The notes under the pieces: model-generated
Seen by the model: only the letters and a program-made list of their open reading frames with translations
Told to the model about the DNA's origin: nothing
The model's database searches: none
Translations under genes and position numbers: made by a program
Assembly (NCBI RefSeq): GCF_008807075.1
Contig: NZ_CP035632.1
Coordinates: forward strand, 2,790,001 to 2,854,000
Source: Synechococcus sp. RSCCF101
Lineage (GTDB): Bacteria; Cyanobacteriota; Cyanobacteriia; PCC-6307; Cyanobiaceae
Direction of reading: 5' to 3'
Length of the DNA: 64,000 nucleotides
Part shown: positions 20,625 to 30,978 of the stretch, piece after piece
Layout of the letters: every line of letters starts with the position of its first letter
Numbering within the stretch: position 1 is the stretch's first letter

Positions 20625-21134
20625 ATGGCCGCCCGGGCGCCCCCGTTGAGCTACTACCAGCTACTCAATGTGAGCCCCGAGGCCGGTGCCGGTGAGCTGC
20701 GCCAGGCCTTCCGGACGCTCAGCAAGCGCTACCACCCCGACACCACCTCGCTGCCGGCGGCCGAGGCCTCCGCACGCTTCCAGTTGCTGCAGCGGGCGTA
20801 CGCCACGCTGCTCGATCCGGAACGCCGGCAGGCCTACGACGAGGCCCTCAGGCGCCTCTCGCAGCCCGTTCCGGTTCAGCGTCGCGTGGTGACGGTCGCC
20901 TCCAGCCGCCGCGATCTGTCGGGTGGCGAGTGGTTCGCGCTGCTGCTGCTGGCCGTCGCGCTCCTGTTCAGCCTGGTCATCGGCCTGGGCCTGGCCTGGG
21001 CCCGTGGGGTTCAGCTGGTGACCACGCCCAGCTGGGGTTCCGCAGCTCCGGCTCAGCCGGTTTCCGCCGCGTCCGCCGATCGGAGTGCCGACGTCGTTCC
21101 TGCCGCGCCGACCCTGGCCCGCTCCCATGCCTGA
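20625..21134 (+). CDS. DnaJ-domain membrane protein
   Basis: The N-terminal 65 residues form a J domain (SYYQLLNVSPEAG, then the HPD motif in KRYHPDT). A transmembrane helix follows (WFALLLLAVALLFSLVIGLGLAW, about residues 103-125), then a short Ala/Ser/Pro tail. It should recruit Hsp70 (DnaK) to a membrane. The ATG at 20625 is preferred over the ATG at 20601 because AGGA lies 6 nt before it. The gene overlaps the DUF3143 gene by 8 bp. A full DnaJ with zinc fingers is excluded. Confidence 0.88.
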   Translation: MAARAPPLSYYQLLNVSPEAGAGELRQAFRTLSKRYHPDTTSLPAAEASARFQLLQRAYATLLDPERRQAYDEALRRLSQPVPVQRRVVTVASSRRDLSGGEWFALLLLAVALLFSLVIGLGLAWARGVQLVTTPSWGSAAPAQPVSAASADRSADVVPAAPTLARSHA

Positions 21135-21393
21135 TCTTCCGTCCAGCAGCACGCCGCTGTACCACCACTCCCTGCCGGCCCTGGAGCAGTGGCTCGAGCG
21201 CCTCGGAGCCCGGAGAGATCCCGGTAATCCCTGTCTGTGGGGCCTGCAGCGGGAGCGCTGGCGAGCCACGATCGAACTTGACGTTGAGGATCTGCGGGTT
21301 GAGTGGCGGCAGGGGGAACAGCGCAACCAGCGGCTGTTCCCCTATGGCCTGTCCCGCGCGGATGTGGAGGCCGCGATTCAGGCCGGGCCCTGA
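21127..21393 (+). CDS. DUF3143 family protein
   Basis: This 88-residue protein has the DUF3143 pattern: TPLYHHSLPALEQWLERLGA, a tryptophan-rich centre (CLWGLQRERWRATIELD) and a final helix (SRADVEAAIQAG). Function is unknown. The family is common in cyanobacteria and is here coupled by an 8-bp overlap to the upstream J-domain gene. It converges on bioA with only 3 bp between stops. Confidence 0.85.
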   Translation: MPDLPSSSTPLYHHSLPALEQWLERLGARRDPGNPCLWGLQRERWRATIELDVEDLRVEWRQGEQRNQRLFPYGLSRADVEAAIQAGP

Positions 21394-21396
21394 TCG

Positions 21397-22710
21397 TCAC
21401 TGCGGCAGCGCGGCTTCCAGAGCCTCGTAGCAGTGCTGCAGCTGAGCGTCGCTGATGCACAGCGGCGGCAGAAGATAGATCACTTCTCCCAGGGGACGCA
21501 CGAACACGCCCCGCCGCCGCAGCTCGGCCTGAATGGCCCGGCCCCGCGGGTTCAGGTAGCCGGGGTCGTCCACGGGGAGATCGAAGGCCGCCACCGTGCC
21601 CACCAGCCTCGGCCGTCGCACGGCGGGATGCCGGGCCAGCCGCTGCAGGTGGGGCCGGTGACGCTCCTCGAAGCCGGCGAAGCGCTCCGGCGCCTGTTCG
21701 AGCAGATCGAGGCTGGCGTTGGCCGCGGCGCAGCCGAGGGGGTTGGCGGTGAAGCTGTGGCCATGAAACAGGGTCAGTCGCGGGTCCTCGCCCCGGAAGC
21801 CCTGGTAGATCCGTTCGCTGGCCAGGGTCACTCCCATCGGCAGGAATCCGCCGGTGAGACCCTTGGAGAGCGCCATCAGATCCGGCTTCAGGCCCGCACC
21901 GAGGCTGGCGAACACGTGGCCGCAGCGCCCGAAACCGGTGAGCACCTCATCGGCGATCAGGAGCGCACCGGCCGCGCTCACCCGCTCCTGGACGCCGCGC
22001 AGAAAGGCGGGCCGCACCATCCGCATGCCCCCGGCCCCCTGGAGCAGGGGCTCGAGGATCACCGCGGCGGTGGGCACCTCCAGCAGCGCGTCGAGCCGGG
22101 CCAGAGCCTGCTGCTCCTTCTCGTTGCAGTCGCCGTCGTCCCACCAGGTGGCGGGCCAGGGGCAGCGGGCCACCTCGAACAGCAGGGGCTCGAACGGCGC
22201 GCTGAACAGGGAGCGGGCCCCGAGTGCCATCGCACCGAAGGTGTCGCCGTGATACGCGCCGTCGAAGGCGATCAACTGGCGGCGGTCACTGTCCCGGTTG
22301 CGCCACCACTGCCAGGCGGTCTTCAGGGCCACCTCCACGGCGGTGGAGCCGTTGTCGGAGAAGAACAACCGCTCCAGACCGCTGAGGGCCGCCAGTCGCT
22401 CGCCGAGGCGTTCCGCCTGGGGATGGCGGAAGTTGGCGAAGATCACCTGCTCCAGGCGGTGGGCCTGGTCCGCCACGGCGGCGGCGATCGAGGCCTCGGC
22501 GTGGCCGTGCAGCGTGACCCACCAGCTGCTGATGGCGTCGATCAGCCGCTCCCCGCCCTCCAGCACCAGTTCGGCACCCTCGCCGGCCAGCACCAGGGGG
22601 GGCGGAGGAGACGTGGCCTCCTGGGTGAAGGGATGCCAGAGATGGGGGTGCCAGCGCCCCGGAGTCGGCGCTCCGTGATCCGTCGTGGTCGGCAGGGCGG
22701 GTCTTGGCAT
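21397..22710 (-). CDS. bioA: Adenosylmethionine--8-amino-7-oxononanoate aminotransferase
   Basis: BioA makes 7,8-diaminononanoate from KAPA using SAM as amino donor and PLP as cofactor. The class III aminotransferase features are present: ISSWWVTLHGHA, the FFSDNGSTAVEVALK cofactor loop, LIADEVLTGFGRCG, and the PLP lysine in ALSKGLTGG. The 437-residue length is normal. The ATG at 22710 starts before PRPALPTTTDHG. The gene is separated from bioD by an oppositely oriented hypothetical gene and therefore needs its own promoter, which must overlap that gene's start. Confidence 0.95.
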   Translation of the reverse strand: MPRPALPTTTDHGAPTPGRWHPHLWHPFTQEATSPPPPLVLAGEGAELVLEGGERLIDAISSWWVTLHGHAEASIAAAVADQAHRLEQVIFANFRHPQAERLGERLAALSGLERLFFSDNGSTAVEVALKTAWQWWRNRDSDRRQLIAFDGAYHGDTFGAMALGARSLFSAPFEPLLFEVARCPWPATWWDDGDCNEKEQQALARLDALLEVPTAAVILEPLLQGAGGMRMVRPAFLRGVQERVSAAGALLIADEVLTGFGRCGHVFASLGAGLKPDLMALSKGLTGGFLPMGVTLASERIYQGFRGEDPRLTLFHGHSFTANPLGCAAANASLDLLEQAPERFAGFEERHRPHLQRLARHPAVRRPRLVGTVAAFDLPVDDPGYLNPRGRAIQAELRRRGVFVRPLGEVIYLLPPLCISDAQLQHCYEALEAALPQ

Positions 22711-22735
22711 AGTGAAGGTGTCACGGTTGGGTGCG

Positions 22736-23059
22736 ATGCAGTCCCGGCGCCGCTCATCACTATCCAAGCGTCACGTCGAGCCCTTCGATAAGCGCCCGCT
22801 CCGCCTGAGGCTCCACCCCCTGCGGGAGACGTTCCTCGATGGCTCCTGGACGAACCTGAAGCTCTCTCTGGAGTCGGCCGGATGGTCGCCCCAGCAGGTC
22901 GAGTTCGTGCACCAGAGGCTGCAGCAGGGCTGGTCCGTCGACCAGGCCACCCGCTACGTGGCCCGCACCGTGCGCTCCTGCCCGTGGCCCCAGGGCCTCG
23001 CCCACCTCGGCCTTCCCGCCGGCCGCATCATGCTGCGCTCCGCCTGGTACCGGCCCTAG
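22736..23059 (+). CDS. Conserved hypothetical protein, 107 residues
   Basis: This basic protein begins MQSRRRSSLSKRHVEP. A central part looks conserved and helical: ESAGWSPQQVEFVHQRLQQGWSVDQATRYVAR. No cofactor motif or membrane segment is visible, and I do not recognise a named family. It is divergent from bioA (25 bp between starts), and its stop TAG overlaps the stop of the reverse-strand peptide gene in a CTAG palindrome. A longer start at 22685 would overlap bioA, so the ATG at 22736 was chosen. Confidence 0.65.
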   Translation: MQSRRRSSLSKRHVEPFDKRPLRLRLHPLRETFLDGSWTNLKLSLESAGWSPQQVEFVHQRLQQGWSVDQATRYVARTVRSCPWPQGLAHLGLPAGRIMLRSAWYRP

Positions 23060-23211
23060 CGGCAGACGTTGCTGTCACGTTCACCGGGGGTGGAGAGGGG
23101 GCCGCAGTTGACCCAGCGCACCAGGCCGACCTCCACATCGGTGAACAGCACCAGGATCCCCCCGCACAACGCGATCAGCGCCGCGGTGATCAGGACGTTG
23201 CGCGCAGCCAT
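23056..23211 (-). CDS. Small membrane-anchored peptide with cysteines, 51 residues
   Basis: The ATG at 23211 lies inside the end of bioD (22 bp overlap). The product has an N-terminal hydrophobic helix (NVLITAALIALCGGILVLF) and a polar tail with two further cysteines (WVNCGPL and SNVCR). It could be a single-pass membrane protein with an outer cysteine pair. It is probably expressed from the biotin transcript. No family is recognised, and its reality rests on the clean frame and the typical layout. Confidence 0.5.
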   Translation of the reverse strand: MAARNVLITAALIALCGGILVLFTDVEVGLVRWVNCGPLSTPGERDSNVCR

Positions 23212-23873
23212 GGAAGGAGCCTGGAGGCCAGGTTGAGCTGCTGCCATTGTTCCTCCAGTGCCGACCGGTGCAGCGACGGCAGAGGCGGCAGCGTCCCCAG
23301 CAGCGGGACCTGGCCCATCGCCTCCAGGGTGCGCGGATTGTCCTCGTGAGGGAGACCGTTGAGCAGCAGACCAAGCACGACGATCCCTCGCCTGCGCAGG
23401 GCCTCCAGGGTCAGAAGGGTGTGGTTGAGGGTGCCGAGCCCGCTGCGCGCCACCAGCAGCACGGGCCAGCGCCAGCGCGCCAGCTGGTCGACCTGAAGCC
23501 AGTCCCGCCGCAGGGGCACCATCACGCCCCCGGCTGTCTCCACCACCAGCAGGCCCGGATGGGACGGGATCTCCAGCTGCTCCGTGCGGACCGTCACCCC
23601 GCTGCGCTCGGCCGCCCAGTGGGGTGACACGGGCTGCTCGAACCGGTAGGCCTCCGGCAGGAACCGCTCGTCCGGCAGCTGCAGAAGCTGCTGAACCCTG
23701 TCCCGGTCTCCGCCGCCCTCCAGGCCGCACTGCACCGGTTTCCAGTACTGGGCGCCAAGGCCCTGAACCAGCAGGGCGCTGACCAGCGTCTTGCCCACAT
23801 CGGTGTCCGTCCCGCACACCACCAGCCCCGACGTTGCCGGCGGCCCTGGATGCTCTGTCGTGCTGCTGACCAT
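23190..23873 (-). CDS. bioD: ATP-dependent dethiobiotin synthetase
   Basis: BioD closes the ureido ring of dethiobiotin from diaminononanoate, CO2 and ATP. The 227-residue protein shows the P-loop VVCGTDTDVGKTLVSA, YWKPVQCG, and VVETAGGVMVPL, all family landmarks. The ATG at 23873 gives the standard start close to the P-loop; an ATG at 23894 is possible and would overlap bioC by 11 bp. It follows bioC in the same direction. Confidence 0.94.
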   Translation of the reverse strand: MVSSTTEHPGPPATSGLVVCGTDTDVGKTLVSALLVQGLGAQYWKPVQCGLEGGGDRDRVQQLLQLPDERFLPEAYRFEQPVSPHWAAERSGVTVRTEQLEIPSHPGLLVVETAGGVMVPLRRDWLQVDQLARWRWPVLLVARSGLGTLNHTLLTLEALRRRGIVVLGLLLNGLPHEDNPRTLEAMGQVPLLGTLPPLPSLHRSALEEQWQQLNLASRLLPWLRATS

Positions 23874-23883
23874 CGCTGCGCTC

Positions 23884-24672
23884 TCAACCGCCATGCTGCT
23901 CCCCAGCCTGTGCCACCAGCAGCAGGAGGCGCCAGCTGAGGGCGGCAGGCCCCTGCTCCACCGGCCAGAAGCGAAGCAGACGCCGCCACTGGCCTGCGCT
24001 GAGGGAGGCCTGACGGCTGGCCTGGGTGCCCTGCCGGCGGAACTGCCGCAACAGCGCTCCGGGGTGGTCGGCCCGCTGGGTGTAGACCACCGTTGCGGTC
24101 CGGTGGATCCGCAGCCCGTCGCTGGCTCGCAGCAGGCCCGTGGCGTCCGGCAGGTCGAGGGCCGTGCAGGGGACGTCCGCGAGGGCAGCGGCCCGATGCC
24201 ACTGCTGCAGGCTGCCGGCGACCGGGACAGCCAGCAGCAGCAGCCCCCCCGGCCGCAGGGAGCGACGCCACAGCTGCAGGGTCCGTGCCGGGGCTTCCAG
24301 CCAGTGCAGGGTGAAGCTGGAGGCGAGAAGGGCTGCGGGGCGGAGGTCGCCGGGCAGCCCCCGCTCCAGATCCCAGAGACGGCGGCGGGGATCGGCCGCA
24401 CCACCCCAGCTGGGATTCCGGTCCAGCAGGACGGGATCGAGTTCGGGCCGCCGCTCCTTCAGGGCCCTGGCGAGGAAACCGCTTCCGGCACCCAGATCGA
24501 GCTGCGGTCCGGCCGGGACCGGCAGGGGCCCGCAGAGCCGCGCCAGTCGTCGGGCCACCGCCTGCTGCAGGCGGGCCTCCCGCTCATAGCGGCCCGCCGC
24601 TTCCGAGAAGCAGCAGTCCATCCGTCTCTGGAAGTCCGGGTGACCCTGCACGGCGCGCAGATGTCCTCCCAT
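23884..24672 (-). CDS. bioC: Malonyl-ACP O-methyltransferase (BioC)
   Basis: BioC methylates malonyl-ACP to start pimelate synthesis for biotin. The 262-residue product has the BioC-like start (FSEAAGRYEREARLQQAVARRLA), the SAM loop QLDLGAGSGFLARAL and the later motif LLASSFTLHWLEAP. The ATG at 24672 begins 7 bp after the bioK-like gene. The position between bioK and bioD supports the assignment more strongly than motifs alone, since many SAM methyltransferases share them. Confidence 0.9.
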   Translation of the reverse strand: MGGHLRAVQGHPDFQRRMDCCFSEAAGRYEREARLQQAVARRLARLCGPLPVPAGPQLDLGAGSGFLARALKERRPELDPVLLDRNPSWGGAADPRRRLWDLERGLPGDLRPAALLASSFTLHWLEAPARTLQLWRRSLRPGGLLLLAVPVAGSLQQWHRAAALADVPCTALDLPDATGLLRASDGLRIHRTATVVYTQRADHPGALLRQFRRQGTQASRQASLSAGQWRRLLRFWPVEQGPAALSWRLLLLVAQAGEQHGG

Positions 24673-24679
24673 CAGCCGC

Positions 24680-25414
24680 TCACGCTGTCTGCTCCAGCCA
24701 CGCCAGCACCGTCGGGAGCAGCAGCGGGCTGAGCAGGGCATGGCCCACCCCCTCCAGGCATCGGCGTTCGGGCCGGTGCCCGGCTGCGGTCAGCTCGGCA
24801 AGCAGGGCCTGCCGGGAGGCGGGCGGCACGATGCGGTCCTCGCCCGCTTCCAGCACGAGGATGCGGGCACCGACCGGCAGCCCCGCCGGCACTCCCTCGC
24901 AGTCGCGCAGCAGCCCGAGGTCGGCCAGCAGGCGTCGTCGGCCCTCCTCCGTCAGCGGTCGATCCGCCGGGCCGGGCGGCATGAGGGAGGCCTCCTGCGG
25001 TGCGGCAGCTTCGGCCAGAAAGCGCTGCAGCATCGCCTCACCCTCACCCTCACCCTGCGCCAGGCAGGTCTCCATGCCCTCCAGCGCCTGGCGCAGCGAG
25101 CGACCCTCGCGGCCCTCGGGGACGAAGCGCCCGAAGCTGGCCAGCAGAACCACCTGCTCGCTGCTCTCCAGCAGGCTTCGCGGCACGAGGTGCCAGCCGA
25201 GGGAATGGGCCACCAGGGTGCGTGTCCCGCCAGCGGCCTCGCCGCCGGAGTCCTGCCAGGACGGCATCGAGGGGGCACCCCCGCCATACCCGCGTTCGCC
25301 GCTGGACCAGCTCCAGCCGCGTTGCCGCGCCGCTTCGGCCCAGGGGGCCCAGCCGGCGGCATCGCCGCTCCAGCCGTGCATGGCGATGATGCGGAGCCTG
25401 CCGGGGATGCTCAT
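24680..25414 (-). CDS. bioK: Alpha/beta hydrolase, probable pimeloyl-ACP methyl ester esterase (BioK-type)
   Basis: The 244-residue alpha/beta hydrolase has a nucleophile elbow AHSLG, an acid in EAGEDRIVP and a histidine in GVGHALLSP, in the order Ser-Asp-His. It lies between bioF (4 bp overlap) and bioC (7 bp gap). Picocyanobacterial biotin operons carry an esterase called BioK that replaces BioH and removes the methyl ester from pimeloyl-ACP. The assignment rests on context and fold. A run of alternating Gly-Glu (GEGEGE) comes from a 6-bp repeat near 25037-25056. Confidence 0.8.
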   Translation of the reverse strand: MSIPGRLRIIAMHGWSGDAAGWAPWAEAARQRGWSWSSGERGYGGGAPSMPSWQDSGGEAAGGTRTLVAHSLGWHLVPRSLLESSEQVVLLASFGRFVPEGREGRSLRQALEGMETCLAQGEGEGEAMLQRFLAEAAAPQEASLMPPGPADRPLTEEGRRRLLADLGLLRDCEGVPAGLPVGARILVLEAGEDRIVPPASRQALLAELTAAGHRPERRCLEGVGHALLSPLLLPTVLAWLEQTA

Positions 25415-26631
25415 GGGGCGTGGGGGACTGCCTTCAGCCTGCCTCCCACGTCGTCGAGCACGGTCAGCACGGTCTCGAGGGCCGCAGCGGGATTCTGCCG
25501 CCGCACCACGAGTCGGATGCGGGCGCTGCCCGGCGGCACGGTGGGTGGGCGAATCGCGATGCAGAGCACGCCGGCCCGCTCCAGCTCCTGCTGCAGCGTG
25601 AGCGCGGCGGCGTCGCTGCCCACGATCAGGGGCAGGATCGGGCCGCGGCCCGGCAGCGGGGGCCAACCCGCTGCCGTCAGCCGTTGCCGCCAGATGTCTG
25701 CCGCTGCCGCCAGCTCCCGCACCCATCCGGGATGGGTCTCGATCAGCTGAAGCGCCGCCAGCGCGGCGGCGGCCAGGGGTGGCGCCAGGGCGGTGCTGTA
25801 GCGGTAGGCCCCGCTGGTCTGCAGCAGCCAGTCGCCCATCACGGCGTCGCCGGCGAGAAAGGCTCCGCCGCTGCCGAAGGCCTTGCCGAAGGTCCCGGTG
25901 ATCAGGGTCACCGGATCGTTGAGCCGGTGGCAGAGGCCGCGTCCGCCCTCGCCGAGCACCCCGAGCGCGTGGGCTTCATCCACCAGCAACCGGGCTCCGT
26001 GGCGGGCGCAGAGCCCGGCCAGGGCGGCCACGTCCGGACTGCTTCCCTCCATGCTGAAGCAACTCTCGCTGATCACCAGCGGCGGTGGAGCCCCGGTCCG
26101 GTGCGACGCCTCGCAGGCCGTGAGGCGCCGCTCCAGATCGGCCAGATCGTTGTGGGCGAAGCGTTGCAGGCGGGCGCCGCTGCAGCGCACACCTGCCAGA
26201 AGCGAATGATGGCTCAGCCGATCGGCCAGGACGACGCCGCGACGGCCGGTGAGGGCCACCACCGCGGCCAGGTTCGCCTGAAACCCACTGGGGAAGAGCA
26301 GCGCGCGCTCGCGGCCGAGCCACCGCGCCAGCTCCTCCTCCAGCACCCTGTGGCTGGGCCGACGGCCAGTCACAAGAGGGGAGGCCGCCGCGCCCAGTCC
26401 CTCCTCCCGCATCGCCCGGGCGGCTGCGGCGAGCACCTGCGGGTGGCGGCTGAGACCGAGGTAGTCGTTGCTGGCCAGGTCCACCAGTCGCCCCGGCTCC
26501 GTGGGGGACTCCAGACAGCCGCTCTCCGCCGACGGCTGCAGGCAGCGCAGCACGCGACGTCCGTCGGTGGGGAGCGCTGTGAGCTGTTGGGCCAGATCCC
26601 GGATGGCGGGATCCCGGCTGGGAGGGACCAC
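25411..26631 (-). CDS. bioF: 8-Amino-7-oxononanoate synthase
   Basis: BioF condenses pimeloyl-ACP with alanine to make KAPA, with PLP. The protein shows LASNDYLGLSRHP, FPSGFQANLA, DEAHALGVLGEGG and the PLP lysine in TGTFGKAFGSGG, all typical of the oxoamine synthase family. The start is uncertain. GTG at 26631 gives 406 residues and leaves 88 bp for promoters to the divergent helicase. An ATG at 26721 would give 436 residues with an arginine-rich, unconserved extension. The stop overlaps the bioK start by 4 bp. Confidence 0.93.
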   Translation of the reverse strand: MVPPSRDPAIRDLAQQLTALPTDGRRVLRCLQPSAESGCLESPTEPGRLVDLASNDYLGLSRHPQVLAAAARAMREEGLGAAASPLVTGRRPSHRVLEEELARWLGRERALLFPSGFQANLAAVVALTGRRGVVLADRLSHHSLLAGVRCSGARLQRFAHNDLADLERRLTACEASHRTGAPPPLVISESCFSMEGSSPDVAALAGLCARHGARLLVDEAHALGVLGEGGRGLCHRLNDPVTLITGTFGKAFGSGGAFLAGDAVMGDWLLQTSGAYRYSTALAPPLAAAALAALQLIETHPGWVRELAAAADIWRQRLTAAGWPPLPGRGPILPLIVGSDAAALTLQQELERAGVLCIAIRPPTVPPGSARIRLVVRRQNPAAALETVLTVLDDVGGRLKAVPHAP

Positions 26632-29537
26632 GGGGCGGGACGGCAGGCGGGCTGGTTCCCAGTCTGAGAGGCGGACGCGGGAAGAGCGGCCATACAGTGC
26701 TCGAACGCGCGCCGCGCTCATGGGCCCACCGCCCGATGCCAGCAGCGGGTCTCCCGCCCTCAGCCCCGGGAGCCGGATGGACGTGCCGCCGCTGCAGAAC
26801 CTGTTTCCGTTTCCTCTGGACGGCTTCCAGCTGGAGGCGATCGATGCCCTGAACCAGGGCCATTCCGTGGTGGTGAGCGCCCCCACCGGTTCCGGCAAGA
26901 CCCTGGTCGGTGAGTACGCCATTCACAGGGCCCTGGCCCATGGCCGCAAGGTCTTCTACACAACCCCCCTCAAGGCCCTCTCCAACCAGAAGCTCAGGGA
27001 TTTCCGCGCCCAGTTCGGTTCCGACCGCGTGGGCCTGATGACCGGCGATCTCAGCCTCAACCGGGAGGCCCGGATCGTGGTGATGACCACGGAGATCTTC
27101 CGCAACATGCTCTACGCCGAGGCGGATGAGCACGATGACCCGCTGGCCGATGTGGAAACAGTGGTGCTCGATGAGTGCCACTACATGAACGACAGCCAGC
27201 GCGGCACGGTCTGGGAGGAATCGATCATCCACTGCCCGTCTCCGGTGCAGCTGGTGGCCCTCTCGGCCACGGTGGCCAATGCCGGCCAGCTGACCGACTG
27301 GATCGAACGGGTCCATGGACCCACCACGCTCGTGCTCAGCGATCACCGGCCGGTGCCGCTGGAGTTCAGCTTCTGCAGTGCCAAGGGGCTGCACCCGCTG
27401 CTCAACGAGGCCCGCACCGGCCTCCATCCCCACTGCAAGGTCTGGAGACCGCCGAAGGGAGCCCGGCGCAAGGGGCGCAGCCCCAGGCCGCCCCAGCCCG
27501 AACCGCCGCCGATCGCCTTCGTGGTCGACCAGATGGCCCAGCGCGCCATGCTGCCGGCGATCTATTTCATCTTCAGCCGGCGCGGCTGTGACAGGGCGGT
27601 GCGGGATCTCGGTCCTCTCTGCCTGCTGGATCCCCGGGAGCGGGCCCTGCTCGAGGAGCGGCTGGCCGCCTACAGCGCCGCCAACCCCGAGGCCGTGCGC
27701 GACCGCCAGCATGCCGATGCGCTCCTGCGCGGCATCGCCTCCCACCATGCCGGCGTGCTGCCGGCCTGGAAGGAGCTGATCGAAGACCTGTTCCAGCAGG
27801 GTCTGGTCAAGGTGGTCTTCGCCACCGAGACCCTGGCGGCCGGCATCAACATGCCCGCCCGCACCACGGTGATCTCGGCCCTCTCCAAACGCACCGAGCG
27901 CGGCCACCGCCCGCTGATGAGCAGCGAGTTCCTGCAGATGGCGGGCCGGGCCGGCCGCCGGGGGCTCGACACGCGCGGCTACGTGGTCACCGTCCAGAGT
28001 CGTTTCGAGGGGGTTCGGGAAGCCGGGCAGCTGGCCATCAGCCCACCGGACCCCCTGGTGAGCCAGTTCACCCCCAGTTACGGGATGGTGCTCAACCTGC
28101 TGCAGCGCTACGAGCTGGCGCGGGCCCGCGAGCTGGTGGAGTGCAGCTTCGGCCGCTATCTCGCCAGCCTCGACCTGGTGGAGGAAGAAGCGCTGCTCGA
28201 CGAGCTCCGCAGCCAGCTGGACAGCCTGCAGGACACGGCCGGGGACGTTCCCTGGGAGGTGTTCGAGACCTACGAGAAACAGCGCGGCCGGCTGCGGGAG
28301 GAACGGCGCCTGCTCCGCATCCTCCAGCAGCAGGCGGAGGAGACCCTGGCCAATGAGCTGACCCTGGCGCTGCAGTTCGCCAGCGAGGGCACCCTGATCA
28401 GCCTCAAGTCCCCCCAGCTGCGGGGACGGGTCACACCGGCCGTGCTGGTGGCCAAGCGCGACGGGCCCGGTCAGTTCCCGCTGCTGCTCTGTCTGACCGA
28501 CGACAACCTCTGGCTGCTGCTGCCCTGCCAGGCGGTGGTCTGCCTCCATGCCGAACTCAGCTGCCTGCAGGTGCGCGACCTCGATCCGCCGGATCTGCGA
28601 CGCTCCGGCGAGCTCCGGCATGGAGACGGAGCCAGTGCGGGGCTGGCCCTGGCGGTGGGGCACATGGCCTCCCGCCATGACATGAGCACGCCCCAGTACG
28701 ACCTCGCCGGCGAGGTGCAGGCCCAGGCCCGGCTGGTGGCGGAGCTCGAGGAGGAGCTGACGCTCCATCCGGCCCATCGCTGGGGCGACCGCAAGCAGCT
28801 CAAGAAGCACCGTCGCCGCATGGAGGAGCTGGAGCTGGAGATCGGCGAGCGCCAGAAGCTGCTGCACCACCGTGCCAACCGCCACTGGGAGACCTTCCTG
28901 GCCCTGATCGGAATCCTGCAGCAGTTCGGCTGCCTGGATGATCTCGAACCCACGGAGATCGGTCGCAGCGTGGCGGCCCTCCGGGGCGACAACGAGCTCT
29001 GGCTGGGCCTCGCTCTGATGAGCGGCCATCTGGATGCCCTCGAGCCCCCCGAGCTGGCCGCGGTGCTGGAGGCCATCAGCACCGAGGTGAGTCGCCCCGA
29101 CCTCTGGAGCGGCTTCCCTCCCCCTCCCGCCGCCGAGGAAGCCCTTCAGGACATCGCCGGCCTGCGTCGCGAGCTGCTCCGGGCCCAGGAACGGGCCCAG
29201 GTGGTGATGCCCGCCTGGTGGGAACCGGAGCTGATGGGACTGGTCGAGGCCTGGGCCCGCGGCTGCTCCTGGAATGACCTGATCGCCAACACCTCCCTCG
29301 ATGAGGGCGATGTGGTGCGCCTGCTGCGCCGCACCGTCGATCTGCTGACCCAGGTTCCCTACTGCGAAGCCGTGAGCGAGCAGCTGCGTCGGGGCGCCCG
29401 CGCGGCGCTGCGGGCCATCAACCGCTTCCCCGTCTGTGAATCAGAGGACATCCTCGCCGCCGCGGCCGCGGAGGCAGCCGCCGCCAATCCCGCCACCGAA
29501 CGGGTGCCTCCCGGCACACCCCCCGCTGGCGCGGCGC

Positions 29538-30977
<1,440 letters not shown>

Positions 30978-30978
30978 C

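Noticed and set aside
21433-22791. 452-residue forward frame antisense to bioA
   Set aside because: bioA has all aminotransferase motifs; the antisense frame has none.
25976-29029. Reverse-strand frame of 1017 residues across the helicase
   Set aside because: It is antisense to the helicase. Its C-terminal third resembles bioF only because it runs antiparallel through the same DNA in another frame.
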